A stretch of 64,000 nt of DNA from Sclerurus mexicanus (taxonomy: Eukaryota; Chordata; Aves; Passeriformes; Furnariidae): the NCBI GenBank assembly GCA_013396755.1, contig VWZF01007168.1, positions 881,144-945,143 of the forward strand. Direction: 5' to 3'. This document shows positions 25,401 through 40,230 of the stretch, piece by piece. Each line of letters starts with the position of its first letter. Within the stretch, counting starts at the first letter, position 1. A program made the translations under genes and the position numbers. Under the pieces are notes generated by a model, which saw only the letters and a list, made by a program, of their open reading frames with translations, searched no databases and was not told the DNA's origin.

Positions 25401-28400
25401 TTTGTACATTGTATACAAGAATTACTGTGATTAAGGCCTTGAATTAATTATTTTAAAGAGTCGTTAAATTGAAATTGTAAATGTTCTGGTAAGGTGTAAA
25501 TTTAATTCCTGTTTGGTCAAAACATGAGCAAGCCAACAATGCTCTCTTAACAATAACAGAAAATTTGTTTAAGATAACAATTTGAAAAATAAACATTTAT
25601 ACATTTAAGAAATCTCAGTGTATATATGTAACTTTATTAGCAAAATAATTGCAAATTGAGAAAAAGGTGTAATAATGTATAATAAGCTGATTGTGATAAT
25701 TATTTTCAAGAGAGAGTACCTTAATTTCAGTCTGTCTAATAAAATTCCTGTTCGATCTTCCTGAAACTTTTTTTTATAAAAACTAAGAAATCATTCACTG
25801 CTCAGATGTTAAAAGTGACATAAAGTACTTTACAGAAGGTATTGATTACTTTCAACTGATATTTCCATTTATGCTACAAACTTCACTTAGTGATTAAATT
25901 ACTTGCATTCCGGAACTTAAAATGTTCTTTTAAAGACCCTCCCACTGGCATGCTTCAGCAGCTGGTGGCCTGTACAACAGCCCGCATTCAAAAAGGCTGT
26001 GTTTCAACTAGGTTCCTAAGCACAGGATTAGCTCCATTTGATGCAGTGTCTGTTCTTAAGATTAAAATTAGCTTCCTTCCTTGGCATCCAAAGCATTCAG
26101 TAGTTGTAGTTGCAGCAATATAATTGCAATGTTTATATATAGAATGTCAACATCTTATTAGTGTGCTTTGCTACCTCTGTATAACCTAAATAGAATTTAT
26201 CTTACAGATACTGAGTATTGTTCACAATACTTCAGGGAAAGAAAATGTCATTCTTTCTACATGCAACAAGATTGAGAATCAAAACTTCTAACTTCAGAAA
26301 CTGCCCGTGGAAGAAGATCAGGCCACTGGGTTACAACAGTGGATATAAAACATAGTCTCTTGCCCAATTTGGCTGCAATTCATAGGCAAGTCTGCAGCCC
26401 TGTACTTCTTTTTTTCTTGCATTTTTGCCCCTATTCTAACTTGAAGTGTGAACTTTTGGTCACAGGTACTTTTTGAATAATCTTAGCCTTTCCTTGTTCT
26501 CAATAATTCATAAAAAAAAAAATCAGTGTACCTGAATTCCTTTATAAGCTCAGAACTTAGAGGATCCAGAAGGGTACCAGGTGTCAAGTTGGTTAGTCCA
26601 CACTACCTTTTATGTATGTCCATTTGCCAAACTTCAGTAGTTCGGTGATTCTTTGGGTCCTAAATTGCTAACCTTATTGCCATTCCTTCCTTTTATGTTT
26701 GTTTCTTGGTTTTCTAGTTCCTCTCAGGAAACCTTTACTTAATATTAAACTCAGGGAAAGGATTACAAACTTTTTATCTATCAATGAATTGGTATAACAC
26801 ATGATTTCTCTGTAATTTTGAGGGGATATTGTGGTACACATATAATGTAAATGGAATGTGATTTAAGCATCTAACTCTTTGGGAAAGGAATCAGTCATTT
26901 AAATGTCTCCATGACTGCAGACCGAAGAGTCTTTCCTGTGGTCTGAGCAGGTTTGCGTTTGTCTACCTGAAAGCCTGCTTCTTTCTTCCCTGCAAATATA
27001 TGATTTTCCTTACAAATCTTATTGAAGTGTATCTTTATCATCACTGTCATAGTAAAACTACTACAACAAGTTTGCTACAGAACCTGTTCAAACCTGTAGG
27101 GAGGAAATGGAGGAGTTCTTCAATGGTGGTTATTACTAATAAATAGCTCTGTATCGTTTCCTTTAGTCACATTACATACAGTGCCTGAAAACGTGGGACT
27201 GCTCTGAGGAGGAAGAATAACTAGCAAAGATAATTAGTACTGGTATGTGTTTTTCATTTGTTTTGTTTTGCTAAAGAAGCTCATGATCAGGCAAGTCCTA
27301 TGAAGTAAACCAGCACGCTTTCGTGCACGAAATCCCAGCCTGTGACAAAGGGGGAAATTGTTCCACCCATCTGAAGCAGTTCCTTCATAGTATGGAAATA
27401 AGATCATTTGTATAATGAACAATCACACATCATGAGAATGTATCTACACATCCATAAAGCAACTATGACACTTTTATTTGAATATGATTATGTTTAACGT
27501 TTTCTTTTAAAAGCATTTAAATTATGGTGAATATAGTGGCTGAATCCAAATGAGAATTTAAACACCAGGAATATAACATAGTTGCCTACATCCAAAACTT
27601 TGTTGAGTCTTACTGAGTTGATGCCTTGCTTCGGAAATGCATTGACGTAGCCAGTTCAAACATGGAAATGCTGTTACTAGGGTGTCTAGACTTCTACCCA
27701 GTCTGAGCAAGTTTGTGCCTAGCTTCTGCCAAAACTAGATTGAGATCTGGAAATAAGATGGTGCTTTGCTTACTTCTGCAGAGGAACTTGTTCTGTTAGG
27801 CATTCTCAAAGTATAGCTCACATATATACAAAACTGCTTCCCTCACAAAAGTAAGTCGTGGCCAAAGTTTTGGAAAAAGAATGTTGGAGGAATGCTGTGT
27901 TATCCAATAGGAAACCCTGAAACACCGTAGTGCTGGCAGAAGCTCTTCAAAGACGGGTTGTGATATTTTCTTCAGTTCAAGGATAGAATAAAGTGTCAAT
28001 GCACTAAGACATCTTTTTGTTCATTCTTTCCCCCAAACTGCTAGTTATGTATATTGACACTAGCACATCTCATTTTCAATACTCAGGATAGCATGCAGGA
28101 TAGAGCAGTCACCCAGACAATGGGATATCCAGAATTTTTTGTCTTAATTTTATGAGAGGAGTTCTCATTCTAGCCTCCCTTCTTTAAATTGCTGAAGGCA
28201 ACTGCAGGACATATTCTCCCAGCCTGTGCATTCCTACTTCATAAACACTCCATAAAATGAGGTATTTGCTACATTGTTCTGTGGATTGCTGCAAAAGTTG
28301 TATAAATTAATGTGTCATATTTGTTTATACAATTCGTGTTTTTATATGTTTATATATGTTTATACAAATTATGATATTTAACTATAGTGTTTTTAAAAAT

Positions 28401-31400
28401 GTTACCAAATTTCTGAAAAGATTAGTGTAAAATAATGCATTGTAGCAAGACATGCATTATGTGAACTTTATAGCATTCAGGGTAGTCAAACAGAATAATA
28501 AACCCTATCTATTACTACCAGCTTCAGGGAAAAAGCTATCTCAGTTAGGTAAATGTAAAATTTCTCTGACAAAACATTTCGTCCCCCTGTATTTAGGATA
28601 TTTAAGACTTTTAAAGTTAAATTGCATATGTCTTTTTTAAGACACCTGCACCTAATGCACGAACAGAATATATTTTAATTTTAATGAATTTTATTAAACA
28701 TTCTTGAAATTCTATTTGATTTCATGTTGGTGTCTTCATATCCAAGACAAAGAATTTGCTGAGAAAAAAGTAACAGCTAAAACCTTCCTTTAGTCACAGG
28801 CATCAAAGTGAGAATGATGCCAGGCTTAAGAGTCCATCGTATCTTCATTGATTTAGTGTCAAGTTTTCCCCATGTCATAATTTATCTGGGCTTCAGTCTT
28901 AGAAAGGTGTGGTTCATTTTAGCCTGATCCAAATCCAGGCTGCCACAATTCTGTTTTCCTCCTCCCTCTCTCACATTAGCAGTGCCACCCACACCCTTAC
29001 TTTTGCATTTGACATTCAGGTAGCTTCCTGGTGAGCCAGTTCAGGAATTAGTTCAGGGATTTATTTATTAAATAAAGTTATTAGGGCTTCTAGTCAAATC
29101 ACTTTCCCAAACCCTTGCTTTGCACAAGGTTTCCCCACTCAACTGTGGGGAATTCTGAGTCAGACTGCACTTCCATCAAGCTGGTTCAACTTTATCCACC
29201 GCTTTCTTTTGCTTATACCTTTGCTGTCTGTCCCATTGCCCCTTGTAAAAAAAAAAAATAAAAAATCAGCACTGAATACTTCATAGATGTACATGATTGC
29301 AGCTGAGGTTAATGTTTCCCATTAGCAGTTTTTGAAGTGGTTTTCATTCAGAAGTCTTTTCCAGCCTAAATGATTCTCTATTCTGTACGAGTAAGTCACT
29401 TCACAGTGGCATTGAGGCTGGCCATAAAAGCAGAGGAAAGAGATGGGCATCTTGTTTAGATTGTCAGAATTTCTGATATCCTGTTTTCCTTTCTTTCTCT
29501 AGCTCTATCAGGAAATAACGCAGTTAAATTTAACTCAGATTGGCTCCAGGCAAGAGGCTGGCAGTCTCTTTCTCACCTCTTTAGCACTTTAAATCAGCTA
29601 AGCTAAATCTAACTTTTTTACTCCAAGTTTAGGCAAATCTCTACAAATTATTACAGTTTATCTCTAAAGCAAAGATGACATTGCAGGCCCTGAAGTTTTA
29701 CAGATAGTATACAAAGATGTTCTATAAATATTTATATTCATGGCTAAATCTAATCAAATCTTGTTATTTTTGCATTGAAAGCAAAGTGCTTGCATGCATG
29801 ATAGCTACATCTAAAATTGGAATGGAACTGTGAAAAGAAAGGACATTATCAGTTGAATCCAGCAATATTAGTTATGCCTTTATTATCCATAACTGATATC
29901 TTCTGCTGAGAAATAATATATTCTTAATCTCTTAATGTAATTAAAATATTATAAATTCTTTAAATTAATTCTGTAATGTCACACCACTTTAACACTTCAA
30001 GCTGGCCTAATTTATACTTGTATCTTTTACTATAAATTGAAATCCTTATAGAAACATAAGTTAAAGCAGATAGAAAAGCCTTCAAAATACTTCTACCAAT
30101 ACTCTTACAATCTGAAGGTGAAGAAATAGATTTTAGACTTCTTAGAATTCGTTTTTTTACTCTTAGTTATGATATAAAATTTATGTATGATAATCAAAGT
30201 CTTTTACTGCTAAACAAATATGTTTTGCTGAACAAATAGAAAGTGATTCATTCTTCTATTTACAGTGCAGTTCATGAACTGTTCAGTACATGAAAGTCAT
30301 TGCAGACTCATTAATCAAGGTATTTAAGCACCTACTTAATTTCTGTTAGTTTTTAAGTAAGTGCCTAGATTCCATTAAAGCCAATGGAACCAGTCATAAA
30401 ATGCAATCTTTCAATAACTGCATGAATTTACATGAAGACTTAAAGTCAGGCGTGTACTTGTGCATTTATTTGCTTTTATGAACAGCAGGATAAACCGAAA
30501 GCATGAAACTGTTCAAGCAAAGAAACTGAGAAGGAATCAAATTTCAAATATAAAATCAAGATACATTTTTCTTAGGCATCTTGCTCATTTAACTATGAAC
30601 TTCAGAAAAAAACAGAAAAGCATTTTGGCTTTTAGAAAGAGTCAAGTTAATATATGATCAATATAGCTTATACCCAAGCACATATACTAAATAGCTTGCC
30701 AAAATAGCTCCTGTAGAAGGAGAAGGACAATTTGTCATCAAGGGCTTTAGATGTGAATTCATTTAGAGCTATCACATTTTTTGCTACTCTGTGGTGCATT
30801 TTATTTTTTTCATTGTATATTGCTTTGATGTAGTATAGAATCTGAGAAGTAGTCAAAATAAATATATAATGCAGTGAATGTTTGGCAATACAGAATATGA
30901 ATGTAGCCGAGTTCAGCAACGTATGAGCAGTCCAATAATTCATTGATCTTGCAAAATAACTAATTACATAACTCCCCTACTATACTTAGCAGCTGATCTC
31001 TGGCCTTTGAGTCAACTTTGTGTGTATTGGAAGGCACTGGATCATTTCTCTAGACAGCTGGAGGGGATCACTCATTCATAGTTCTGTTGAGGATGAAAAC
31101 TTTTAGAAAGCCAAGGTTTGGTACGCAGTTGTTCTTCTATTCAGGTTTCAAACTGATGTAATTTTACAAACTTTATACAGATGAAATTAGAATTACATAA
31201 TTAAGTGTAAAATCCAACAGTTCAAATTCAAGCTAATAGCATTTCAGTGTATGGGTTACTGCATTCAACTGATGTACTGTCAATACAGTTCCCTGCAAGT
31301 CTGAGGAGAGTGAAGTACCTTGAATCAGAAGAGGTACTTTAAGTCATCTAAAAACAATTACAAGCATTCTTTGCTACCTTTGAGCGTAGTATATGTAGGG

Positions 31401-34400
31401 ATCAGATCTTATCCATCATGAAGTAGAGAAGTTATTCTCATTATTAACAAATTCACTTTATCAAAGTTTATACCCAGTGTTTTGTAAAATTCTCAACATG
31501 TTTGTCTATTTTTGCCATGATTATTTTTCATCATCCACTCATCTACTTTTCATAGGCATAGGGGTATTTCTGTGATGGCAGAGACTTTGAATCAGGTATA
31601 ATCTACATACAGTTGGGATTGCTTGGTTTGTTTGCTGTAATTAGTTAGTAGTGACATACTCCAAGTATTGAAAAAATGGTTGCTTAGATACTTATTAAAA
31701 ACTAATATGAATCTTGCACTTTCTGATGTACAAGATTAGTAGATAATATATAAAAAATGATCTATTAATTTTGTAAAAGAATACATAATTTTGGGGATTC
31801 TTAGATTATAGGAAGAGGATTTTTGTTGATGTTTCCCTTCATTTTAGTACATTTCTCAGAAGTACTCTGTGCTTATTTGCATTTCCTATTATGTGTATGT
31901 CTATATATGAGTATGAAAATTTTCAGTTGTATTAACAATCACTGTGATTATTGTAACTTGTAATCCAGTTTTAAACATTACCATTTCAACATATATTTTC
32001 CTTGCCATTAACATAGTCTCGAAATTTGTCTGAAATGTTGTGGATGCCTTTTTGCATGCATGTAGACATTCCTCTTGTGCAGAAGGCTCTCACTGGTTCT
32101 GTAGCTTTTTTTCCTGTTTTGTAATATTTGCAGGGAAAGGGAATTGCAGGTAGAATAGATGGTTAGGAGATTGTACTGGAACTGCAGGTAACCTTTTGTA
32201 GCTGTTGCTGTCCTTTATAAATGTCAGAGGCAATCCTGCTCATTTTGAAAACAAGACTTTTGCTGTTGATTTTACTGGGATCACCATTTAGGTCATGGAG
32301 AGAGTCACTAGTTTTCTCATTCTCTTTTGTAAGTTTCCTATTGGAATGAATTGTAAGGTTTTGTTTTCAGTCATGGCTTGTCTCATAGCAGTCTCCAGTT
32401 GCTCCAGATGGGTTTCACAAGGCAAACTCATGGATCCATAGCCTCTGTTGAGTATCCTGCTTCACTCTCTCTATCCATGCTTGGGAAGGAAACACAACAA
32501 TTCCCTAGAACTCCTGTTTCTTCTGATCTGATACTGAAATAGAGATACTTCTCTCAGATGTGCCTGTACATGTCTGCAACTTATTAACTAGAAATAGAAG
32601 GGGGGAAAGTGGGAGATGAAAAATACTATAATAATGCTCTTTCTGCACTTATTTCAGAAAAAAATATTTTTTTATTTAATCAAATTATTTTCACTTTGAA
32701 ATGTTCTATTTTCTTTCTTTCTCTTTCCTGTATATGTCATGAAAGCCACACAGATATATAGTTTATTTTAGTAAAAACGTCTGACTATATATTTTTTTAA
32801 AAAAAGAATAAACCCTGTTTTTAACTTGAGCTGCATTTAACTGCTTGATAGGCCCTGTCACGTGGGGATAAGGTTTTCACCTGTGTTTGGTTACTCCTTC
32901 TTTGTGACTGTTATTCTTCAGATACTTTCTGCTTTAACCACTTTATCAGTGGTGCTGCTTTCATGTTATAAGAAGCTGTTCTCCTCATGTTTATATACTG
33001 TGGGTTTCTTATCTGCTTCTGTGTTTACACACCCTTTCATCAGACAGTCTCCTTACTTAGAACAAGGTTCATATCTTCTGATGACACATTATACAGCTGT
33101 AAATGTTACTACTCAAAAATGAATAGAAAACTCTGCCAGATGGCTTCACCTTTTTCACATAGTCAGTTGCAAAGGATACCCAAATTCCTTATAGGAAAGT
33201 ATGTGAAAAATTAAAAGTGCAAATACTAAGTAATAGCAGACATACAAGACAAGGAGAAAGAGTGCCTTGTGTTGGAAAAGCAAGTGCCACACAGTGTGGG
33301 CAGGGTAGTGAGAATCAGGACAGCACTTCCAGGTGACACAGCTAAGGAGGAGGTCTGCTGAGGATTTCTGAGCCCTGGAGAAAGCCTTGTGAAGGAGAGT
33401 GTTGGTAGGGTTTCCTTTTTCAGCTTCCTTCTTAATATCTAGGGGGAAAACAGCAGATTTACATTTCAGTGGGGACTGAGAAGCACAGTCTATAGAAACT
33501 GCTGAGGAGAGAAATTGGATTTGAACATACCATGGGTCATGACAGCTTTCCTGGGCAGCTCTGTCCATTTCAAAGCCCAGAGGTGAAATGGACAATAAAT
33601 GCACATGTGGTAGCACATGACTATATGAATATGATTCTAAATTTAATGGGAGAAAGATGAAGATCCTTAGCAATGATTTAGCTGGGTTCATCAGTTGTTT
33701 TTAGTATCTACATTTGAGCAGCTGGAGCTTGGGGAATATCAAAAAGAAGAAAATTACTGTAATTCAGAAAGAAATGTAGCTAAGAAGATACAGGGATTTC
33801 ACAAAGAAATGGTGGTGAAGGGACAGAAGTGCTTCCCTAAAAGTGCAGAGGTACAAATTTTAGGGTACAGGTGACTATGGGAACACTGGGTGAGGTGTTT
33901 CTGAATGAGCTTATCCCTTTAGGCTGGACAGCTGACTACCTCATTTTTTCTGTTAGCGGTAACATCTGACTGCAACAGCCAATGCCCCTGGTGGATTTCA
34001 CATGTGAAGAGTGAGTATCTTAATGAAGGGATGTGCGTAAGGTTTTCAAAAGCTAGGAATTTAATAGCTGAAAATATGAAAATCAAATTATGATTGTATT
34101 ACAGGTACTGGCAAGGCTAAATTGGAAGATGGAGACATCACATGTTTTTGCAGATTTATTCAGACTCTTCTACTCTGTTGTTTGGAATGTAGTAACTTTT
34201 ACATGGCCATTGGTAGATTTTCCATTCACTGTAAATATTCAAGATCTTTAACAGCATGGTGTGCTGTTTTACTAAAATGGTTTCATTTTGCTGTTTGATG
34301 GGAAAAGAAAAGCCATAAGTTGACTTTCGCCTTTGAAAAGAAATGTGAAAATACTTGGCGATATTATTTCTGATACTCAGTGAGAAGTCGTTTTCGCTAG

Positions 34401-37400
34401 CTGATTTGAAAAGCACTAATAGCACTTACTTGGCAATATTACAAATAGAGCATTTCTTAATCTCATTACATCATACATGATTTTTAATTCTTAAAAATCA
34501 GTAGTTGTTTGCTGAACATGGCTCCTTTGATACTTGTTCTAAGTTTTTTTGACACAAAGGTTTTAGCTTTAGATAAGGCATCAAAGGTTGACAATTTAAT
34601 CTCCCCAGCTTTACTCGGGGATTTTGAGAAGAATAAAATCTTTAATGAATTTTAATGGAATCAGATGGTAGCTTGAAGATTGTATTGGATAAGTCCATTT
34701 AAAATGTATTTCTTAGTTTGGTCTTCTTTTATGAAAGCAATTATATGTGTGTTTCAGTTTAAGCTTGTATATGATTTAAAGTCAGTAAGAAGGAAAGAAA
34801 TGTTTAAGTGCTTTGTTGACTAACAAAAAATTAAGCACATACTTAACTCTGTACTTTACTAGATTGAAACTCTTCTAATTTAAACGTTTTCTTCAGTTGT
34901 GATGAGAGTAGAATGAAATAAGAAAATGAAAAATAACCTTTGATCTCACTGAACCATTTAAAATATAGGCATGGCTCTCTAGGAACCTATTGTACCAAAT
35001 CAGGCCAATTCAACAGAATGAAGCTTCAAACTGAATATTCTTATTACATGTAGCACTAATTTCGCTGAGTGTGAAATTGTTTTTTGCTAATCCAAAAAGC
35101 ATGAAATAAGCACTGTGCGAGGAATACCTCATAGAAATAAAGTACCACACTGATGGTTTCTGGCAGTGGGTAATGATTTGAGAGAAGGAAAAGGTGTTCT
35201 TATGGTACAGGCTTGCTGCAAACTAAAAAATTCACTTTCAGGTATTTCTTTAGCACGCCAGTTTATTATTTTCTGAAGTTGTACTGAATTTTAATTTCAC
35301 AAAGCAGTAAGATCATTGAAAGTGAAACTATGAATGCAAAGGAAATACGATATCAGAAATATAAATTTTTGTGATTTTACATATTTGCTGAAAATATGAA
35401 TTAATTTCCTTCCAGAGGAACCTAAAAGTGCAGTGCAGAAATAAAAGACTAGCAAATGATACATCATTAACACATGTAGACATACACATGTCTATGCTAA
35501 GGCCTTCCAAATAAATAACATTATTTTTATTAGTTTATACATGTTAATATAATCTAGACACCTGGTTCCCCCCTTGTTACAGAAATAATGGAAGTTGTCA
35601 CTGGAAGTGGTTATGCATTAGGCATGTCAAACTAGAACAGCAATGATAAAAGTATACTGAAAAGATTATTCTTTACATGAGATGAAGATCTGCCTCAGTT
35701 CTGAGAAGTGTTTCTGCTGAAGCTGTGACAATCAGTCAAGGCCATGAGAATACTTACTCTGTGATGAAGTCTGGTAAGGTCTAAGTAGGGAATTATTTTA
35801 AGATGGGGAAAACTACATGACCTCTGAAGCCCTTCAAGGCCTCTTGCCTTGAAGACCACAGAAGGATTTCTGGTGATTTCAGTTTGCCTTTGCTTAGCAA
35901 AGTTTTATATCATTAAAATAAGGAAGTGTTCATATCAAAGCTTTTATGAGAATTTTATATGTGCCTCCAAAAAAACAACTCAAATTATTAATTTGCAATT
36001 TTACATGAATGAGTGTAGGTTAGAGAAGGCAAGGACTAGTGTGGTGTGCGCAAAGCTAAGAATTTACCTTTGAGATGCAAATTAGTAGGATACAAAATCA
36101 AGATGAAAATGCAGGTGCCTTGTCACCTCAGCTATCAGGATGAAATGAGATTAGGGCCAAGTTAAGCAGTCCTCAGCTAATTGTTTCTTTTTCCCTCAGT
36201 CCTTTGTACTTGTCCCCTCAGTTGCACAACCATCCAGTGAACAGTCCTGGCAAAGGCAATGTCATAGAAAGAGAGGGCTTTTTGCAGCCTCACCAGTACC
36301 TTGGTTTGGGTCACCACACAGGTCGAAAAATAGCTCTCCCAGAAAAATGGAAGAGGTGATCAGGAAAAGAGGATGTATGTGAGCTACATGCGATGATGCT
36401 GCAGCTGAAGAAACCCACATAAGATAATGACCTCACAGACATATTTTTGTCATACTGTGTCTTACCATTGACTTGCTACAGAATATAGTGGAGTCAGAAC
36501 ACTTGTATTTCCTCCTGAATCTAGGTATAATCTAAAGCTGTTTTATAAGACCACTATTCTTAAAAACAGAACATTTGCTTATCTGCAGCTCATTATGAAA
36601 TTGGTTGTTGTGCATAGGAAATAATTACTGAGAGTAGTGAGAAAAGACATAAAGCTAGTGAAACCTGTCTTTAGTGATTTCTAGCATTCTTAGGACTGCA
36701 TAAACAGGTGAATTGTAAACTGTTGTCCTTGCCTATAAGGCCCATAGTTTATTCCAAGTGATTTCTTTTGTATTCCTATTTATTTTACATTGCTATAGCA
36801 CATTAACTACCTTTTGTTACATAGACGTGTCTTTTGCTGTTGTCTTTTTTTTTTTTCCTTCTTATTTTAGCTTTATTGTCACAAGTATTTGGGAAGAACC
36901 CATCTTCATGCAGTTGAAAAAGAAATCTGACATTTTGAAGTCTATTTATTTTGTTGTAGTCTTATTACTGCAGTATGTCATTAGGGCCAAATTCAACCCA
37001 AGATCTTGCCAATCTTGTTGTTTGCTAACTTCCTTTGAAATACATTGTCACTAATATCAGGCAGATCCCTATATGAATTTCTCAACAGTTACTATCAAGG
37101 TGCTATTAACTTTCCTGGTTTTTTTTTTTACATTTTTCATTCCTTTTCTCATTATTTCACATTTTTTCTGTATTTAGCAATCTCTTTTCTTCTGTAATTG
37201 CATCTCACCATTTATAAAAGAATAGATGTGAAATCTGCCATGGCTGTTGATTTGAGCACTAAACCCTGTGCTACCATACAATACATCTGAACTCAACTGT
37301 GTTATGTTTTGTTCTTCCTCATGAAATATTTAACATTTATATTTCTTCGTATCTTTCATCTCCATTATCATTCTGGAATGCAAACAGTTTGTTCTGGAGC

Positions 37401-39829
37401 TCTCACTACTTTTTGTTGTTTAGTAGCCTATGAACTTATTTATCCTGCATTCTATCTAATTTTCTTTTCTGTAAAACTTAAATATTTCTGGCATATTTCA
37501 CTCATTCTCATTCACAACTATCTTTTCTTCTGCTGTTTTAGATTTATTTCACCTTCTGTAGCAGCATTTGTATCTGTTTATGTCATACATATGTCTATTT
37601 AAAATGTATTGATTTAATGCTAATGATTCAATATTTTACTTATTTTGCAGGAATGTAAATATTTAACAGATTTTCTATGCCATGGTCCTTCTCTGTCCTT
37701 CTCATCCATTTCACATATATTTACTTTATCAACTGAACCCTTATTTTTTTAAAATGTGTTTGGCAAAAATTAATTTTGAGTGATTAATGGATTGATTAAT
37801 TTTTGCTATGATTGATGATAAATGAGCACAAAGTAAATACAGCAGCTGGATTTCCTTTAAAAGGGTATCAAATAAGGAAAAAGTTGAATTTTCTTTTTCA
37901 CTGTGAAGGGTGAAATAGAGTCTGTAGTTATCCTTAATTGGAGTTTTGGAAGCAGTGAAGACACACAAGTACTCAGCTGTCAGGGCTTTTTAACTGTGGT
38001 GCAATGGTGGCTAGTGCAGCAACACTGCTTCTGTGTTGTACCAGGTAAATATATCAATGCTATTGAACCCTGTAGTTGTGACCTTAGTGTGGGAATGTTT
38101 TTAAGAAAGCATCAGTGAGGACTATATGGAAATAAAAATTCAGCTGAAGAGTAGAAATATGCTGACAGAGTATGACATAAGCTATGTAAGTTATGATAAA
38201 GTATGCTGCTTTAACTGCATCTTGCAGCCTGAGGTATCCATTTCCATCTTCTGGCTTCACTGTGCTCTTCACAGTAATGCTGGAGTCACCTCACTTCTGA
38301 GCTTTGTCTGGCAAAAGACCCTGAAGAAAAGCCCTGCTGAGAAGGTGTGAAAAATTAGGAGGAATAGTTTCAGGCTTCCTAATCTTATTTTCATATTGAG
38401 AATAGCTCTGGTTTTTGATCCCTGCATCACTAGCCCTACACAATGGGCTACTCAATAATTATTTCTTCTTCTCTCTGTGATTACGCTGACCAGGACATTT
38501 CTGTAGCAATTTAAGGAGGCTGGTTGATGCCAACAGGGCAATTAAGCCTGCACTGGAAGGGGAAGAAATGTTCATGCCAGGTTTCCTCCCAAGCTGACTC
38601 TCAAAAAAATAAGGTGGTTCTAGAGTTTCAGAAGTAATTCTTGCCTTGAGTAATGGCAGATTTACAGATCAAATTATATATGTCCTAATTCTGTAAGTGC
38701 TCTTCACAGTTTGTGAGAACTGCTAATTGACAAGCAGAATTCACCTTTTATTTGAGATTTTCTGACACAACTTCCATAGGGCTCAGTAACACTGGACAGT
38801 TTAATATTGTCTAGCAGATTCCCAGGTCCTTATTAATAAGAGAATGAAACATGCTATGTCAAATTGCTCACTTGAAAATAAGTCCTTTGATATTTCTTAG
38901 CATTTATAATTAGAACTTAAAGTGAAGCTGATTCAGGAAGCTGCAAGAGTATGTTCCACACTCCTTCCATATTATTTCTAATTAGGTGTTCTTTTCCCCA
39001 AACTTTATTCTTTTTACTAAGTTTTGACTTTTACATTCTTCTAATTACATTCTGCTGAGTGTGCTCTGTTCCATTACCTCTTTTGCTCTTTTTTCATTCC
39101 TATTACAGAGTCTCAGCTGACTTTTAAGGCCATTGTTACTGTTTTGGATTACAGGAGAAAGCAAACATTGATAAATACAGTGGATATGACAGTGGCTGTA
39201 CAAATGTTCTCTATTGCCCAGAATTGTCTACTCTTCTAGTGTTCCCAGAAAATAAGTTACCATTGTTTTAACATAATTATAGTAAAATACTGCTTTATGG
39301 TAATTTTTTCTGAAGTTTTTTTTTTTTTGTCTGTACTTAAGACTGAAAGTTTATTTTTGGCTCCTAAATTAAGGTCTGAGTTTTGTTAATGCTTGGTGTC
39401 TGATCGTTTCACCCAAGACAGTTGCTGCATACCCTACCACATCAGAAAATCATACTATTGCTCTCCCTTTTTGGATGTAGGAAGCCAGTTTTCTATTTGG
39501 TTGAATCAGAAAATCTCATACATTTTATTTTTGTATTTTCAGAAAGGATGCACATTGGTTTTAAGTTTTTAAGGGTGTGACCTCATTTGAAAGGACAGAG
39601 ATTGTCCTCTACATTGCTCATCAGAATTAATTAAGAGTAACAGTAACAAAATGCCATGTGATATCCATCATACTACATCAGCTTTCAATCTTTCTCTCAA
39701 TTGTCCTTTTTTTTTTCAAATTAGAGAAAACAATACAGATATTTTTATCATCACGGTCATTCAATAAATCATGATCAGCATTTTCTACTAAATCTGGTGC
39801 TGATAAGCTACTGAGTGGGGGTTTTTAAG

Positions 39830-40230
39830 AATATTACTTAATTACCTTATTTTTCATTATTTTAGAGAAATGGATAAATAATGAAAAATATTTAGTTATA
39901 TTTTTATCCATGTTTGACCATATATACAATTCTAGGAGATGCTAGACCTTTAATTTATGTACTTTTTGCCAGATGATTCCATGGTCCTTAGCATGCCTTC
40001 ACATTGCTACTATAATTAGTCACCATGTAATCTACAGCCTAATAATCATATATAAATTCCCTACTAATTACACTGTAATCTACTATTTGTTGATTAGAAG
40101 AGCGTGGGATGAGTATTTCTTCTATTATTAATCTCAATTTACATGATAATTACAGGGCTGTTACAGATTTTTCTTGTTTACTCGCTTGGCTATGCAATGC
40201 AGCCTTTTGTTGTGTTAATAAAATACTGCC
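39830..40230. promoter_or_regulatory. Candidate conserved noncoding element (TAAT-rich)
   Basis: Complex, non-repetitive AT-rich sequence with many homeodomain-type cores, such as CTTAATTACC, TATAATTAGT, CTACTAATTAC, CCTAATAATCA and TGATAATTACA. It has no open frame or repeat signature. That texture is typical of vertebrate developmental enhancers, but the assignment is inference only, since conservation cannot be tested here. Confidence 0.25.
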
